This document shows, piece after piece, positions 11,151-24,476 of a stretch of 64,000 nucleotides of DNA. Origin of the DNA: Epiperipatus broadwayi (taxonomy: Eukaryota > Onychophora > Udeonychophora > Euonychophora > Peripatidae); NCBI GenBank assembly GCA_028023455.1, contig JAQFVV010000050.1, forward strand, positions 186,001-250,000, written 5' to 3'. A model generated the notes under the pieces. The model ran no database searches. It had not been told where the DNA came from and was given only the letters and a program-made list of their open reading frames with translations. A program made the position numbers and the translations under genes. Position 1 is the first letter of the stretch, and each line of letters begins with the position of its first letter.

Positions 11151-11520
11151 TCACTCAAAATTTACAGTGAATAAAGTGAACCAGCTCACAATGGTAAATT
11201 CAAACAGTGTCTGCTCAGAATTAATTAATCTGGGTTTGAATCCTAAAATAATTCACACTACTAAAAGTGCAAAAATAGTGGATAGATTCTCATATCCTAG
11301 GCTGCATGTTTTAGGAACCACCAAATGGGTTCCAGCAGTTGTGATAAAGTCAAAGATCACAAACAGTGGTGGCTAAACTTGCTGATGAACAATTATCATC
11401 ATTGCAGAAACCAACTTAGGTTAAATTACACATCATTAGCCAGTTGTAATGAACCTACAGATCCAAAATCAACTATCAGCACAATCTTATCAGATGACCG
11501 ATTTTCAAACCAATAGTAAA
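11151..11520 (+). pseudogene. Ty3/gypsy integrase C-terminal tail remnant
   Basis: After the protease region the frame reads GTTKWVPAVVIKSKI, followed in a +1 frame by HHCRNQLRLNY. This resembles the end of gypsy integrases, where a GTKWVPG-V----GP--Y-V block is followed by RH--QLR. The RT, RNase H and integrase catalytic core that should lie between are absent, so the element suffered a large internal deletion. LTRs were not found. The homology is short, hence moderate confidence. Confidence 0.55.
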
Positions 11521-11625
11521 TTATCAATTAGCTGTGATGAACCTAATGTTCTTGCATCTACAGATGATGATCCTGAACCTGCTAAGAAGATCACCAATCC
11601 AGGTGAAACTACAACATGAAGAAAA

Positions 11626-11724
11626 TCACTAGATAGGGATTTTATGCACAAGCCTTCTGGCATCCATTGATTACTCTGTTTGGCACAGGGTGGCACTACT
11701 GTATGGAGAGTTTTGCCCATTGCC
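11626..11724 (+). mobile_element. Family A right-arm fragment
   Basis: One arm only (CTAGATAGGGATTTTATGCA through GAGAGTTTTGCCC). It lies directly after the gypsy remnant; the inverted partner and the hammerhead core are missing. Confidence 0.7.
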
Positions 11725-11729
11725 ACTAA

Positions 11730-12585
11730 CCAATGCGTATATAAAGAGATAATACATAGCCAATGATAAGAACTGGCCAATAGGTAATGATGCTCACTGA
11801 ATCTGAATGTTTTAATTAAGGTTGGGCATCTGGCAATAAATGGCCAGTCTATTTGAAAATAAGATCAGAGAATTATAGTTAAACTGAACTGCACTATATA
11901 CATTCCCCAGAAAACTGTTGTTAAACTTGAACAGCAGTAAATGCATTCTGCTGACATTGGAAGCTGCTAAGGCTAAATACTGACATGAGGCAAGCTGTTA
12001 AGTATAGTGACAAGTGTCACTTTACCTACTTAAGAGGTAGGATGCTAAGTTAGAAAATGGTAGGAAAATCTGGATAATCTATAAGAGCACATACAGTGCT
12101 TTTTTCCCACAGTTCACACTAGAACTATGAGCTATACTTTTCCAAAATGGTAGCAGCTGGAGTATAGCTAGATAAAACAGATTGTAAATATGAGTGTATA
12201 TATGTATGCAAGTTTCACTAATAAATAAATATAAAATGTATTTATACATGTTTAATCCAGACTAAACACAACAGAAGTAAAGACACATACATTCATCATC
12301 AAAATGTGATAGTTTGACTTTAAAATAATGCCAAGTTATACATAACTACATAAACTGACCAAGGGGATTAAGGATCTTAAAATAATCAAGATTAATAACC
12401 AAAGGAAAAGGCCTTTGATTATATTATGTTGAATACAATAAATCTCATGTGATAAAGTTAAACAATGTTACTTCCAGTCAATCCTTGGTAGCATGACTTC
12501 CCAGAAATGTAAATATAGAAGCATTTTGTTAGCTCTATGTTATTAGCAGAAAGATATTAGCAGATTCAAAAGCTGAAGAATGGTT
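11730..12585. other. Spacer, no gene seen
   Basis: No coding homology, tRNA boxes or known repeat ends recognised. Confidence 0.4.
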
Positions 12586-12587
12586 CA

Positions 12588-12985
12588 GTTCGTTAGAGGG
12601 TCACCTTAAAATTCAATAATCAATAACCTAAGGATCCAGGTTTGAATCCCATGCTAGTACTATCATTGGTCAGGCCAGAGACACCTGAAGAAGAGGGGAG
12701 AAAAATACCTCTTGAAACATTGTGCATATACTAACCTGTTACTGTGATATTACTAACACTTGGTGCATATACTCATATTTTTGCTGTGATATTACTAACA
12801 GTTAGTGCATATACTAACCTGTTTGCTGTGATATTAATAACAATTGTTTGCTGTGATATTACTAACAGTTGAATGTATTTGGAATATTTAAATAAAATTA
12901 AACTTTTCTAAAGACATTCAACACACATATTAGATGATGGAAATAGTCCAATATAAAAATACAGCTACAACACCATCATCACAAA
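12588..12985 (+). repeat. SINE family D copy with internal tandem array
   Basis: tRNA-like head (TTCGTTAGAGGGTCACC, box B AGGTTTGAATCCC), middle block (AGACACCTGAAGAAGAGGGG) and CTTGAAACATTGTG. The tail at 12722-12870 is amplified as about four degenerate tandem units of GTGATATTACTAACA with TGCATATACTAACC. Confidence 0.7.
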
Positions 12986-13750
12986 CCTTCAGGAAAATAC
13001 TCAGACTATGTTTCAATTATGCCACTATAAGTTTGCAAATATAGTATGACCTACACTGAGAAACAAACCATTTGATTAGTTTAATAAAAAAATGAAAGAA
13101 TATCCTATTATTTGTTTTTCGTTAGAAATCTAATATTATTTATTTCTTTACATCATATGTTGATGCAATAATGTCTGTATTTTTACTAATTTCAATCACT
13201 TTTCGATGCACCAAATTCTATAAATCTCTACATGTCAGAGTTTGAAACTCCATAATCAAATAAAAATTAATACTTTAGCTCTTTCTTAAAATGTTTCCAC
13301 ATCACCAATGGTCTACGTCATCCATGACTAATATGGTTGATCCAGACAGACTTTTGATATTCGCATCTTTAAATTCCAATATGCGGATTTGAATTCCAGT
13401 GCAGAAATACAGAAAGTTGAAATATTAATTATGACCCCATATATGCATCAATAAATGGACAACATGGGCAAATAATCTCGTAATGAACCCACATTTATTC
13501 TACTCAATCCTGAAATAAAATGTATGCATATTAATTTTAATTTATAAATAAAACAACATATTTTAATAGAAGCAGAACATTATTTAAAATGTTATTGTTA
13601 ATTTTTTTTAGATGGAAAAATATTAGCTGATATATATTCATTTATTTTTCCGCATCAGCAAGATTTGATAATTCTCATTCATTTAGTTTCCTCCTATGAC
13701 TTTAAAGTCATTTTGCAGATCTATTCAAGTGTTCAGAATATTAAAATAAT
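12986..13750. other. AT-rich spacer
   Basis: Nothing recognised. Confidence 0.35.
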
Positions 13751-13976
13751 AAAAAAAAATACTCTGAAAATATATAGAGATATATTTTTGAATCAAGTGA
13801 TGAAGGAAATATATATACAATATATATATATTAATTTATACACACACACACACACACATATATATATACTTTTAAAAAATACATTATATCTGAAAATATA
13901 TAGGGATATATTTTTGAACCAAGTGATGAAGGAAATGTATGTATATTAATTTATACACATACACATATATATACGG
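13751..13976. repeat. Tandem duplication of a ~110-base unit with CA/TA tracts
   Basis: The unit CTGAAAATATATAG...TGATGAAGGAAAT...ATTAATTTATACACA occurs twice (13751-13870 and 13871-13976). The first copy holds a longer CA run and TA runs. Confidence 0.8.
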
Positions 13977-14125
13977 GATTTGAACACAGACTTTCAAGCT
14001 CCCTTCAGCTATCCACTTCATCTCATACATCAGATACACACGACTAACAGACCTGTGAAAAAGATAAATGAATAATATATGTATTTCATGCTGAACTAGC
14101 ACTCATTAATTGGTTCAAATCATTA
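13976..14125 (-). repeat. Family B element fragment with hammerhead relic
   Basis: On the minus strand the order CCAA, TTAATGA (for CTGATGA), GTGCTAG-TTC-AGCAT hairpin, GAAATACATATAT matches the family B hammerhead region. The second core base pair has decayed (C to T and G to A). It joins the 3' end of the RTE copy at 14126. Confidence 0.6.
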
Positions 14126-15440
14126 TCCCATATCATCATCATCATCAACCATTATCAATCCACTGCAGGATGAAGGTCTCTCTGAGTTCAATCCATCTCC
14201 AATTTTTAGCTTCTCTTCTCCATATCAGCACTACAAACTTTCTCATCTCATCCATCCATCTCACATGCGGTCTCTTTCTGGGTATTTTACAATCTCTTGG
14301 AATCCAGTTTAAGATTTCAGTTGTCCATCTATTATCAACACTTCTAGCAATATGTCCATCCCAACTCCACTTTAATCTTTTAATTTTTTTAATGAGGTCA
14401 GTAACACCTGTTTGTTCTCTTACCCATACATTGTGTTTTCAATCTCTTCTTGTTACTCCCAGTATGCATTTTTCCATACTTCTTTGAGTGGTCTGAAGTC
14501 TCTCTATTGCTCTTCTATTAAGTATCCAAGTCTCAGATCCATAAGTAAGAACTGGAAAAACACATTTGTTAAAAACCTTCCTTTTCAAACACATAGGCAT
14601 ATTTCCATTTAGTATCAAGTTATTTCTAACAAAAGCACTCCAACCAAGTTTAATTCTTGATTAATTTCATCCATTATATTTCCATCTGTATTAATAATCT
14701 GACCAAGATATTTGTAACTGTTAACTTCTTCTAATTCATCATAATCAATCTTTATTTTCATATTTTGAGCAAATTGATTAAACATTACTTTAGTCTTTTT
14801 AACATTTATCTTTAATCCTACTTTCCTACTTTCATCTGATAATTCCTGCAACATTTCCTGCAGGTCTGAAGCATTATTTGCAAAAACAATTATATCAACT
14901 GCAAAATCTAAATGATTTAAATAATCTCCATTTACTTTCACTCCTTTAGTTTTCTATTTTAATCCACAAAATACTTCTTGCAGCACTGCTGAAAAAAGTT
15001 TTGGAGATATGGAGTCACCTTGTCTTACACCCTTCTCAATGTTGACTTTACCAATATCATTATGTAATCTAATTGTTACTGTTGCATTTTTATAAATATT
15101 CTTTAAAATATGACAATATCTTGGATCTATACCTTAATGACTCAATGCTTTAATCACTGAAGAAATGTTTATAGAATCAAATGCCTTTTTGTAATCTATA
15201 AATCCAAAACATAATGGCAACTCATATTCATTTCTCCTTTCTATAACTTCTCTCAATACCTGGATATGATCTACTGTTTTAAAACCACTTTTAAATCCAG
15301 CTTGTTCTCTTGATTGGTGGAAATCCAATGTGCTCTGTAGACGAGTTGTAATTATTTTGGTAAAAAAAATATATAAAACTGATAAAAGGCTGACAGGTTT
15401 GTAATTTCTAATATCTTCTTTATCACCTTATATTGTAATG
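14126..15440 (-). pseudogene. RTE/BovB-like LINE, 5'-truncated
   Basis: Minus-strand element running from the RT palm to the 3' end. It shows REQAGFKSGFKTVDHI, FIDYKKAFDSI (motif A), VRQGDSISPKLFSA (motif B), LDFAVDIIVFANN (motif C, FADD changed to FAVD), LKINVKKTKVMFN and YKYLGQIINTDG. The 3' end is a TCATCATCATC run (14134-14147 on the plus strand), typical of RTE tails. Multiple stops are present. RTE proteins reverse-transcribe their own RNA at a nick made by an AP-type endonuclease, whose domain is missing here. Confidence 0.9.
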
Positions 15441-15589
15441 GGAGGGAGGGTATCAGGAAGTGGAAAAAAGGAGTGAACCTGGGATTATGGGAAAATCATC
15501 ATCACTCCCAGTCAATTAAATACAAATAAAATGATTTAATATAAAATTTACAAGAAGTATAATATTTAAGTAAGATATATTTAAGAGGA

Positions 15590-18330
15590 GCACAAAATCA
15601 AAATAACTCTGAGATCAGCCAGCCAGTCATTCCTTAGAGTAATTAAAATAACTATACATCCATCATATATATCAATCAGCATTATCAAGTAAAGTATACA
15701 TCCATCATATATATCAACCAGCATTATCAAGTAAAGTATAAATAAGTATAAGTACTACTCAAAACACCATTTATTGTCATGAATGATCCACAATTAAATA
15801 TAATAAAATCAGTACAATAAAAATCAACAGTCAACCTTGTGACTGGATTGGAAATGGGTCTTCTGTAGACCAGGCTAACTATTGAGCCTTTGCTAACTTG
15901 GGACAATTATTTAACCATTAATTTGGAAGCACACCCTAAGTTCTAATTCATTAGAATATGTAAGCAGAAATAATGCTGGCACATTTAAAACATGCTGATC
16001 ATCATCAATGCTCTGGCCACTTAAGTACCATTAATGTACTGGCCAACTATAAATTTAAATTTTTAATGAGACTAACTAAAATTAAAGGTAGTGCATGGGT
16101 TTTAAAAAAATATAATCTTATGCTCCAACCTGGATGATGATGATTGATCATCGCTGAATGCCTCCAAAGCACTAATATACATCCCCATTTATATATTCAT
16201 CCCATGCATGAATCTAGCTCAGAGAACATAAGCTCTATTACTGTTGTGACCAAGAGATGATGGAAACAATTTTTAACAATTAAATACAAGTTTATTAATA
16301 ACAAAAAAATAGTATTATGGCCTTTCACATATCAATTAAGCCTTCTGACTTTGATTACTATGCAATAAAAAAATTATCACATTTATGATTTACAAAATTA
16401 CAATATTTTATTCAAATGATTACTACTATGGTTTACATATATATATGCACAGATGCACAATTTATAATATACAATTAATATCAAATAATAACAAAAAATT
16501 ATTCAAATTTGCATATATGTCCTATTTGACAAGCATTGACATATATGCGCACACATAATTATGCAGTACAATTGACTAATATTACAATCATCATATAAAC
16601 TAATAAATACATGATTAACCTTTTTACAGTTGTTTATAAAAAAAAATACTATCAATATATAAAAATTTACATATGTGTGTGTGCATGTATTCGCACAGTG
16701 ACAGAAAGTTACATATTTTAATTTATTACAATAATAAAGCTATATTTTCCTAATTGATTCTATTTGGAAAACATGCATAAATTTCACCCATACACCTTTA
16801 AGTTCTTTTTTTTTTTTAAAAAAAAGTATAGTCAATTTTTGACGGGTATTTGTGGATTAATTATTAACATTTTTAAATTTAAATTGTAGAATCATTGATT
16901 ATTTACTTTTTTAAAAATTTTTTAAAACCCAGGCAGAATTTTTTGCTTGTTTGCTTCACTTTTAAAATGTCTCTCTTCTTGATTAGATAATGCTGATGAA
17001 GTAGGCAAGGTGAGACAGGAAAAGGGAATACATGAACTGCAGCTCCCCAGGCCATGATAAGTAGGCAGCCAAGCATAGACCATCAGTACACAATGCCCCA
17101 TGATGTCATGAGAAAATACCTCATCTTTAAGCACTACCTCTCTTGTACCTCGAGAGATCATCCATGAGGAGTATCCAAAGAAAAAATATCAGGCATTGAG
17201 CCAGCCCTACTTATATCCTGTGAGTCTTAGGGGCCACATGTGATGTATTCATGACACTATGGCCTATTTATGAGGCTAATATACACTGCTGGACAATTCT
17301 AGGACCTCAAACATCTAGGTCTGGATAGTGCCAAGCCTATACTTCAGAGAGCATCATGAATACACTGCATCCAGGCAGCCTTGCTCAACTATACAACCAC
17401 CACAAACATGAAAAGTATAAATTCACACCTCATTTTCAAAATGTCATTTTTCTAAAGAAATTATTTAAAATTTTATTACCATATATAATTCTACTCACCA
17501 CAGCTGTATATATATTTATCTGTACTTCTCTGCCTTTAGATATGTCAGCATAAATATAATTAATTCTTCAGCAAGCTGGGGTTCCCTGGGCAAGCTAGAA
17601 GATTTTTCTTGGTAAGTTTGGTTTTAGTGATATCATCATGAAAAATATAATCCATGTAAAAATGTTGGTCTGTAGTTGGTCTCTTCTTGTTTAAGATTAT
17701 TCCTGGCAAGCAGCTGTCTTGGTTTGATAGATTTCAGGCAAGCAACTACCATCTCCACATTTAAGGCTATGAATTTCTGCACAAAAAGCAGGTCATTTTT
17801 CTCCATGTGAATTCAAACTTCTGCAAAGGAAAATAGTAGCAGTTTCTTAGTCTAGTGTCCTGCCTTTAGCCACATCAGTTCATAGTAGCTATTCTGCCAA
17901 TTCTAGGGTCAGCTAATGCCATCTGCTGTAAACTTCAACAAGCTGCAACAAAATATTGTAACCAACATTGCAGCTGACCTGTTCTTACAAAAATTACTAT
18001 CCAGACTGCAGCTGATATTTTTATCCACCCTTTTATTGAATCATCTGAGGTGATAGCAACACCTTGAGTGAAAACAGAGTTATTTTTATCTCTCTAGTCC
18101 CTTGGAATTTACATATATGTTTTTATTTAGATAATAGAAATTTAAAAATTAATTAAAGATTTCAAAAATAGACATTTTTTAAAAATTATCAGAAAACATG
18201 CTTACTTTTAAATTTCAAAATCAGAATTACAAATAATATTTATCAGATCTTTTTAAAATATTAATTTCATAATGGAATTTTATTTTAAACCCAGAGTTAT
18301 TTAATCCTTTATTTATTATTATTTTATTTT
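15590..18330 (-). repeat. Long dispersed repeat A' (inverted relative to 26150-28590)
   Basis: Blocks match the reverse complement of 26150-28590 in matching order. Examples are TGATCATCATCAATGCTCTGGCCAC near 15998 with its counterpart near 28240, the CCAAGAGATGATG block near 16250 with 28000, CTTCTGACTTTGATTA near 16340 with 27890, and ATCATCTGAGGTGAT near 18040 with 26540. It has no coding homology and its ends do not show clear terminal repeats, so the class is unknown. Confidence 0.75.
15651..15737. repeat. 42-base tandem duplication
   Basis: TATACATCCATCATATATAT followed by CAATCAGCATTATCAAGTAAAG occurs twice in a row with one difference. It lies inside repeat A'; a second copy is not apparent in the partner repeat. 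Confidence 0.85.
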
Positions 18331-19990
18331 AGGAAATATAGAAAAATATCTTCAAAAATTTGTCTGTTTATTTCTACTTTTCCTTTATTTTACATATATA
18401 TATTATAAAGATCCAGATGAATAGGTGACTTAACATAATATGCACTACAGAGCACCATCTAGGCATTTGATACCTAGAAAAATTTATAAAGTAGGCAGAT
18501 ATTAAGTCAAAAAAAAATTATATTGGTTGATTCCGGTCGTTAGCCCATTGTGACTAGCTCAGATGGAACAGCGGAGATTTATATTTTACAATATATTCTT
18601 ATCTAAGAATATTTTCAAAAAAGGAATAAAATACGCCACTGCCAGTAATTATATACACAAACATTGATTAACGCACATATAAATTTTGAATCATTTTAAT
18701 ATTACTTTACTTTATAATTTTAACTTGATTTTAGAATTTGATTTTACATTTTAATTTTTATAAGTTTACATTTTAAATTTTATAAGTTCACACAGATGGA
18801 TTTATAAAATGTGTTTTTAATGTTGAGTATAGATCGGTTACATAGATTACACAGTCAAAAACATTTCAAAATAAACATAAACGATCAAAATATAAAATCA
18901 TTCGTGGAATTGCAGAGGGAAAGTTATAAGAAATCCAATAGCATTCATCATAAGATGCCGCAGAGACACCAATAACTTAAAAGACATCTGACATAAATAC
19001 ATTTTAGATACTCACCGTAAGGTATCAGTATTTACCGAATGTCTATATATTTTGATCAAATATGAAAACCAAAAACATAATTAACCAGTAACGACCCCAT
19101 GCAAGCGTCTATACCCAACTTAAATTTAATGCATTTTTATTTACAGTGTCGAGTATGAATAGATTACATAGATTGCATTTGAAAAGAAAATATTCTATCC
19201 TTGTTTAACCCTAGGCCAAAAGCTCGCAGCCAAATTAACTTCAATCCATCTGATATATCGATGTATTCAATGTAACATGACTACGGTAGCACAAATAGGT
19301 TAAGAGAAGAAATTGCCTTTCATCAGATAGGAATACTACATCTATCAGATGATAAGAGCAATAAAAAAAAAACTCCATAGGAAAAGACTGCGGTCATTTT
19401 TCCGACTTACGATCGCATTCCATAGGCAAAAATAAAGTGTGTGGCATGGAAAGCAATTCTGCCCATAGCAAATCTTGTACTTCATCTACTACTTACACCA
19501 ATATATCCAATCCATTGATCTAATTCAACTTCGAAACAAATAACCTAAGATTATCCTCCCCTAATATAACTTTACAAATCTATATAGCCATTCACGCCCG
19601 ACTTAAGTTTTACATTTATATAATTTAATTTATCGCAAAACAAAAATCATAAATAAAACTTAAAAAACAAAAAAAAAAATGGAAATGATTTTATATTTAA
19701 AAATATATTAATTGACATTATAAAATTGTACAGATGCATAATAAATACACTTGGTTAATGTTGGCTCATCCATTGCTGGCGTTGGTCTGGAAAAAGTATG
19801 CCAGAGCCATTCTCCGCACTAGCAGATTATAATATGAGCAAATACATACTATTTTGTTGGTATTTCCCACCTCTACTAGCACAGAGAATGGCCCAATAAT
19901 GCTAACTTATCAGCTGGGATACATGTAGTGTGAAATCAATGCCCTCTAGTAGAATCCGACATGTTGCAACACAGACTACTTCTTCTATGA
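18331..19990. other. CpG-richer spacer with a diverged internal duplication
   Basis: No gene recognised. GTTGAGTATAGATCGGTTAC (near 18822) and GTCGAGTATGAATAGATTAC (near 19147), each followed by ATAGATT and CA-rich sequence, suggest two related units about 325 bases apart. CpG dinucleotides are more frequent here than in most of the window. Near 19780-19890 a short inverted similarity (GAGCCATTCTCCGCACTAG and CTAGCACAGAGAATGGCCC) is visible. Confidence 0.4.
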
Positions 19991-20023
19991 TACACTACAA
20001 TGTGGATATATCAGGTCCAAAAT

Positions 20024-20345
20024 TCATGTAGAGTCTGTGGGCCATACTAGTAGGCTCCATGTATTATTAAACAGAAATCTAGAGGATATTATCTTATCCT
20101 TGTCTTGAAGAGCTTTGAGCTTATCGCAAAATATAGCATTGGGATCCAGTGTTGGTTGTGTGAACTTTGTCCTGCACCTTGTGTACCAAAAAGCATATGT
20201 CAGGAAGATAGATAACCTGATTACTGTAAAGTCTCCAGAGAAGAGACAACCCCTGATGTCCAGGATTTTATCCACTGCTATAATGCAGTGTTGAGAGATA
20301 ACTCTTCGAATACTGTTAGTTTGGTCAGATAGGAATCTATTTCTA
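20024..20345 (-). pseudogene. LINE-A C-terminal fragment (old copy)
   Basis: The 83-residue minus-strand reading (FLTYAFWYTRCRTKF...DKLKALQDKDKII...NNTWSLL) aligns with the end of the LINE-A protein at 39480-39680 (FLLYAYWCTRCSFTF...KLQQIKERDYKI...AATWSLI). The homology extends upstream on the minus strand to about 20345. It is much more diverged than the other three copies and is not bordered by an AAT array. Confidence 0.8.
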
Positions 20346-21284
20346 TTTCTTTTTAAATATGGAAAGTTTTAATTTAATGTTCATGAATTATCTAAAGTTC
20401 TTACAGTTTTAAAAGGTCCATAATTTGTAGTGGTTTGTAATTTTGAACATGAATTCCCACGTCGTCTTGAAGATATTGGTATCCAGTTAGCCATTGTTTT
20501 TTATTTATCCAGGAGGTCTTTTACTTTAGCTGGTCCTTAATGTAGAAAATGATCGGTCATTTCTCTTTCTTTCTTTTTTATAACCACTGAAGGTATTGAA
20601 AGTGCGTCTTTCAATCCCTTCTCCTCCAACCCTCTCCAACTTAACACATATCTGTCCTCTTGTAATAACTAACAATTTCCAAACTTTTCCTTTTATATTA
20701 ATTTTAAGGATTCAATTTACATTATGTCATCGATGATGATGATCCTTCCATTGAGGTCTGATTTCCCCAATGGATTTCTTTCATTGACCATTCTGTTCCT
20801 ATTGTTTTTTCTCTCCTGTCTGACCATTGCTTATACATTTGAAATGCCCAAGGGCTAGCTTACTAATTAAAATAATCATTTCCATTTTACAAAAGATTAA
20901 TTAATTTATATACATTCTTGAAGATATATTTTTATCTTCAATTAAATCTTTTTAAGTTTTTGCTTTTAAAATACTTTTTTTATTTTTAATAAAGTTTTAT
21001 TTTAATAATTTTTTTTTTTCATCTGTGCGATTTTATATATATATATATGAGTTTAGTATAGAATTTTAATTTTCAATTTTTAATTCTTAAAAAGGAAGTT
21101 TTATTTGCGAACTTTTATTCTTTCCATGTTTACTAATAAAAAAACAATGTAACGTCATCTGTGCCCATTACAATATATATATATATATATATATGCACAC
21201 ACTACATTATTGTGTTATAAACTAAAGATCAGCACTATATAAATAAATATCTCATTATTGTGTTATGTAACCCAATTGGTTACA
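20346..21284. other. AT-rich spacer with TA tracts
   Basis: No gene recognised. TA microsatellites at about 21038-21048 and 21172-21194. Confidence 0.4.
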
Positions 21285-24018
21285 ATATATATATATATAT
21301 TGAAACAGTAAGATTTGCTTTACATATCTTTGTTTCACCTTCTCTCACTTTTTTCTACCCTCATACCCTAGTTCAAACCCCAATTTATTGTAGTATGTCT
21401 CTACTGCCACTTATATGCTGAAATCCCACCTAAATTAGATCATGAATGTATTAATGCTTGTGATATATGTAATTTTAAACGCTAACATTAGTAATTTGTA
21501 AATTGTGAGTATGTGCATGTGTACATATTCGTTTTTAAAAAGTTGGTTATATAAGTAAATTCACACACAGACTGTGACAATGCATTTAAAAACTTAAATA
21601 AAATAATAGTTGTTATTTAAAGTCATTTTTGTTTAAATCTATTTATTTTAAAAATATTACACTGGTAATATTTATTTTCATTTAGTCAAATAATATTTAA
21701 CCATAAATAGATTTAAACATTTACAAGTAAAACAATTTTTGTTGATTTTAGATTTATAAAAATCAAGCCACAAATTTTATGTAAAAAGTAAATGAGGGTT
21801 GGAAAGATAACAATAGGCTTAATTAGTTAAATTTTGTAAAATTCATTAATTAGTGGCTTAAATATTTTACCATCCGATAAACAACAGATGTCCACTCAGG
21901 TATTTTAATTAAAATATTGTTAATCTTATAAGTAAAACTAATTATAAAATCCCTGTTTTCAGATAAGATAAGTTGGCAGCTTTTATTTTGGCACCTATTT
22001 TTGGCTCTGCAGTGACAACTGTGGGGTAGTTCCATTGTATGCTGGTTTGGTATATATAGGGCTGATTTTTTTAAATTGTTATTGTTGTGCTATTCTATGC
22101 TATTATTCTATTCTATGCTATGATATTGTTGTGCTGTTGTTATGTTATGATATTATCATCTATTGTGAGTTCCTTTGCTTTAAATATTTTACGTTCTTAA
22201 TATTTTGCCTTCAACCTGTCAGCTGAGATATTATTTAAAAATACTGAATTTACTACAGCTGAATTTAGTGAAGCAATACCATTGATAAATTCATAAAATA
22301 CCAGCCTTTCTGAGTAGACCAGCAGGAAGGCTCTTCCTTCTTGGATGGCCATTCCTGCAGCATAAGATCATCAGATGCTTCATGCCTATTGAAAACTGCC
22401 ACTGCTGCTGAACACGTGTTGGATTTAATCATGAACCAAGGAGCTGCCACATCAAGAACATGCTGCCCAACTTCCATTAAAGATTCAAATTAAAACTGTA
22501 GAAGACCAAAATGTGCACGAACTGCCCAAATTGATATGAGATAACCTTCATTAACCCAAGAGCTCTTGTGTTGTCTATTTCCCCCTTTAAATTGGCTAAA
22601 TTTAAATGTGTTTTTAAAATATAAAATTGCATCTTTCTGTAAAATATTTTGTAATATAACTTGTGTTCTTTTCTTTCTATCCTTGGGTTGATATTTTCTA
22701 TTTTATATATTTGCTAATTTATTTCTTTTATTATAATAATGTGTTTAAATAGTCATCGAATGAGAAAATTATTTTTTCCCCTTTTATTAGTGTGCCATCA
22801 TATTATTGCAGATTAATTTATATTAGTAAATGTCTTTTAAAATTGTTTGTTTGAGGGCAACTTTATTTTATTAATCTTCTAAATAATTGTTTTCAAGAAA
22901 GGTATATTTCATATTTTTTTATATAACATGAGGATATGCACGAAATTGATAAGTGGACTTTATAATATAGAGAAATGCATGACTACGTATAACCTTATGA
23001 ATCCTTTTAATCATGTATTCTCCTCCATTTTTCTTATTTTAAAATAACATTTTATTGTATTTATTACATAATTTATGAACTATAAAAATTGAGGTCAAGA
23101 ATGTGCAGACCATCTTTAAATTATATAGGAATTAGTTAAACGCCTTTACTTATTTAGTTACCCTTCTATATATTTACTTGTTTTATATTGTATGTTAGTG
23201 GTATAGGCATATGGGGTGTTGAGACCTGCTTTGTTTCTATAGGGATTTATGGTTCAGACCTTTCCCTTTCCTCCTCGCAATTTCCAGATAGAGTATGAGC
23301 TAGAAGCCATACCTGGGAATATTATGCTTCAGTCACTCAGACATGGAGTTCATGGTACCAAACCATGCTCAGACTGTTTGTGAAAAACCTTTTACGGGAT
23401 CCATGGTGAGACACCATCCCGTCTGCTTTAATTTTATTGTTTATTAATTTATTTTATTTCACAAAGCCGTGGTTTTAATGTATTACACTCCATCTTTATA
23501 TGTTGATCCTCCACTAATACCACCATTCTTTTTTAATATCAAAATGAAATGTTTTATTCAATTGCCATGTCTTAACCACTTCCATGCCTCTAGCTCAACG
23601 AGCTTTCATCTGCACTATTCTTGAATTCAATATAAATTCTTTTTCTCAAATCTTAAAAGGGTAAATTAATTTAAGCAAACCTTTGTTATATTCGCCATAG
23701 GCTTTACATATCTTGAAATCAACCTTTCTTTATGTAACTGTACTTTTGTTTAAGTGCATTATTATGATCTTATTTTACATTGACCCAAGGTATAGAGAGT
23801 ATGTGTAAATTAAGAAGCCATCAATGTAAATGGCACTTTATTAAATGTAGTTCACATATATATTTATCTTTTAATGAGTTAACAGCACAGTCTGGCTTGT
23901 TCAGACAATGCTATTTTATAATGTTTGGTTAATAAACCGTATTTAAATTTTAGTCAGTTTGAATATATTTATTTGTTTCTGCAATCCACACAATTACTCT
24001 GGCCTATTTCACCTTTTG

Positions 24019-24049
<31 letters not shown>

Positions 24050-24441
24050 AAACAAATACAAGTTAATCACGTAACCTGCTATCACTTGTTATTTATGTCC
24101 AAAAGATGGCGCTATACCAAAACCGCCAAACAAGTGTAAGATTTGTTTTACATAAACGAAAAAAGAGTCAGAAATTAACTACCTTTTTCATTTGCTCACT
24201 CCCAGATCAGCTGATTTCAAGCTGGTTTGCTATCCTCAGTGGGAGATAGAGTATAGCTGGTTTGCTATCCTCAGTGGGAGATAGAGTATACTCTATCTCC
24301 CACTGAGGATAGCAAACCAGCTTGAAATCAGCTGATCTGGGAGTGAGCAAATGAAAGAGGTAGTTAATTTCTGACTCTTTTTTCGTTTATGTAAAACAAA
24401 TCTTACACTTGTTCGGCGGTTTTGGTATAGCGCCATCTTTT

Positions 24442-24476
<35 letters not shown>

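Noticed and set aside
20400-20520. Possible retroviral-type pol fragment on the minus strand
   Set aside because: A short reading (NYGPFKTVRTL) looks vaguely like a pol end, but nothing before or after it supports this.
22265-22477. 70-residue ORF in repeat B1 considered as a host exon
   Set aside because: The corresponding part of B2 (29480-29660) is similar DNA without a conserved frame, so the similarity is at the repeat level only.
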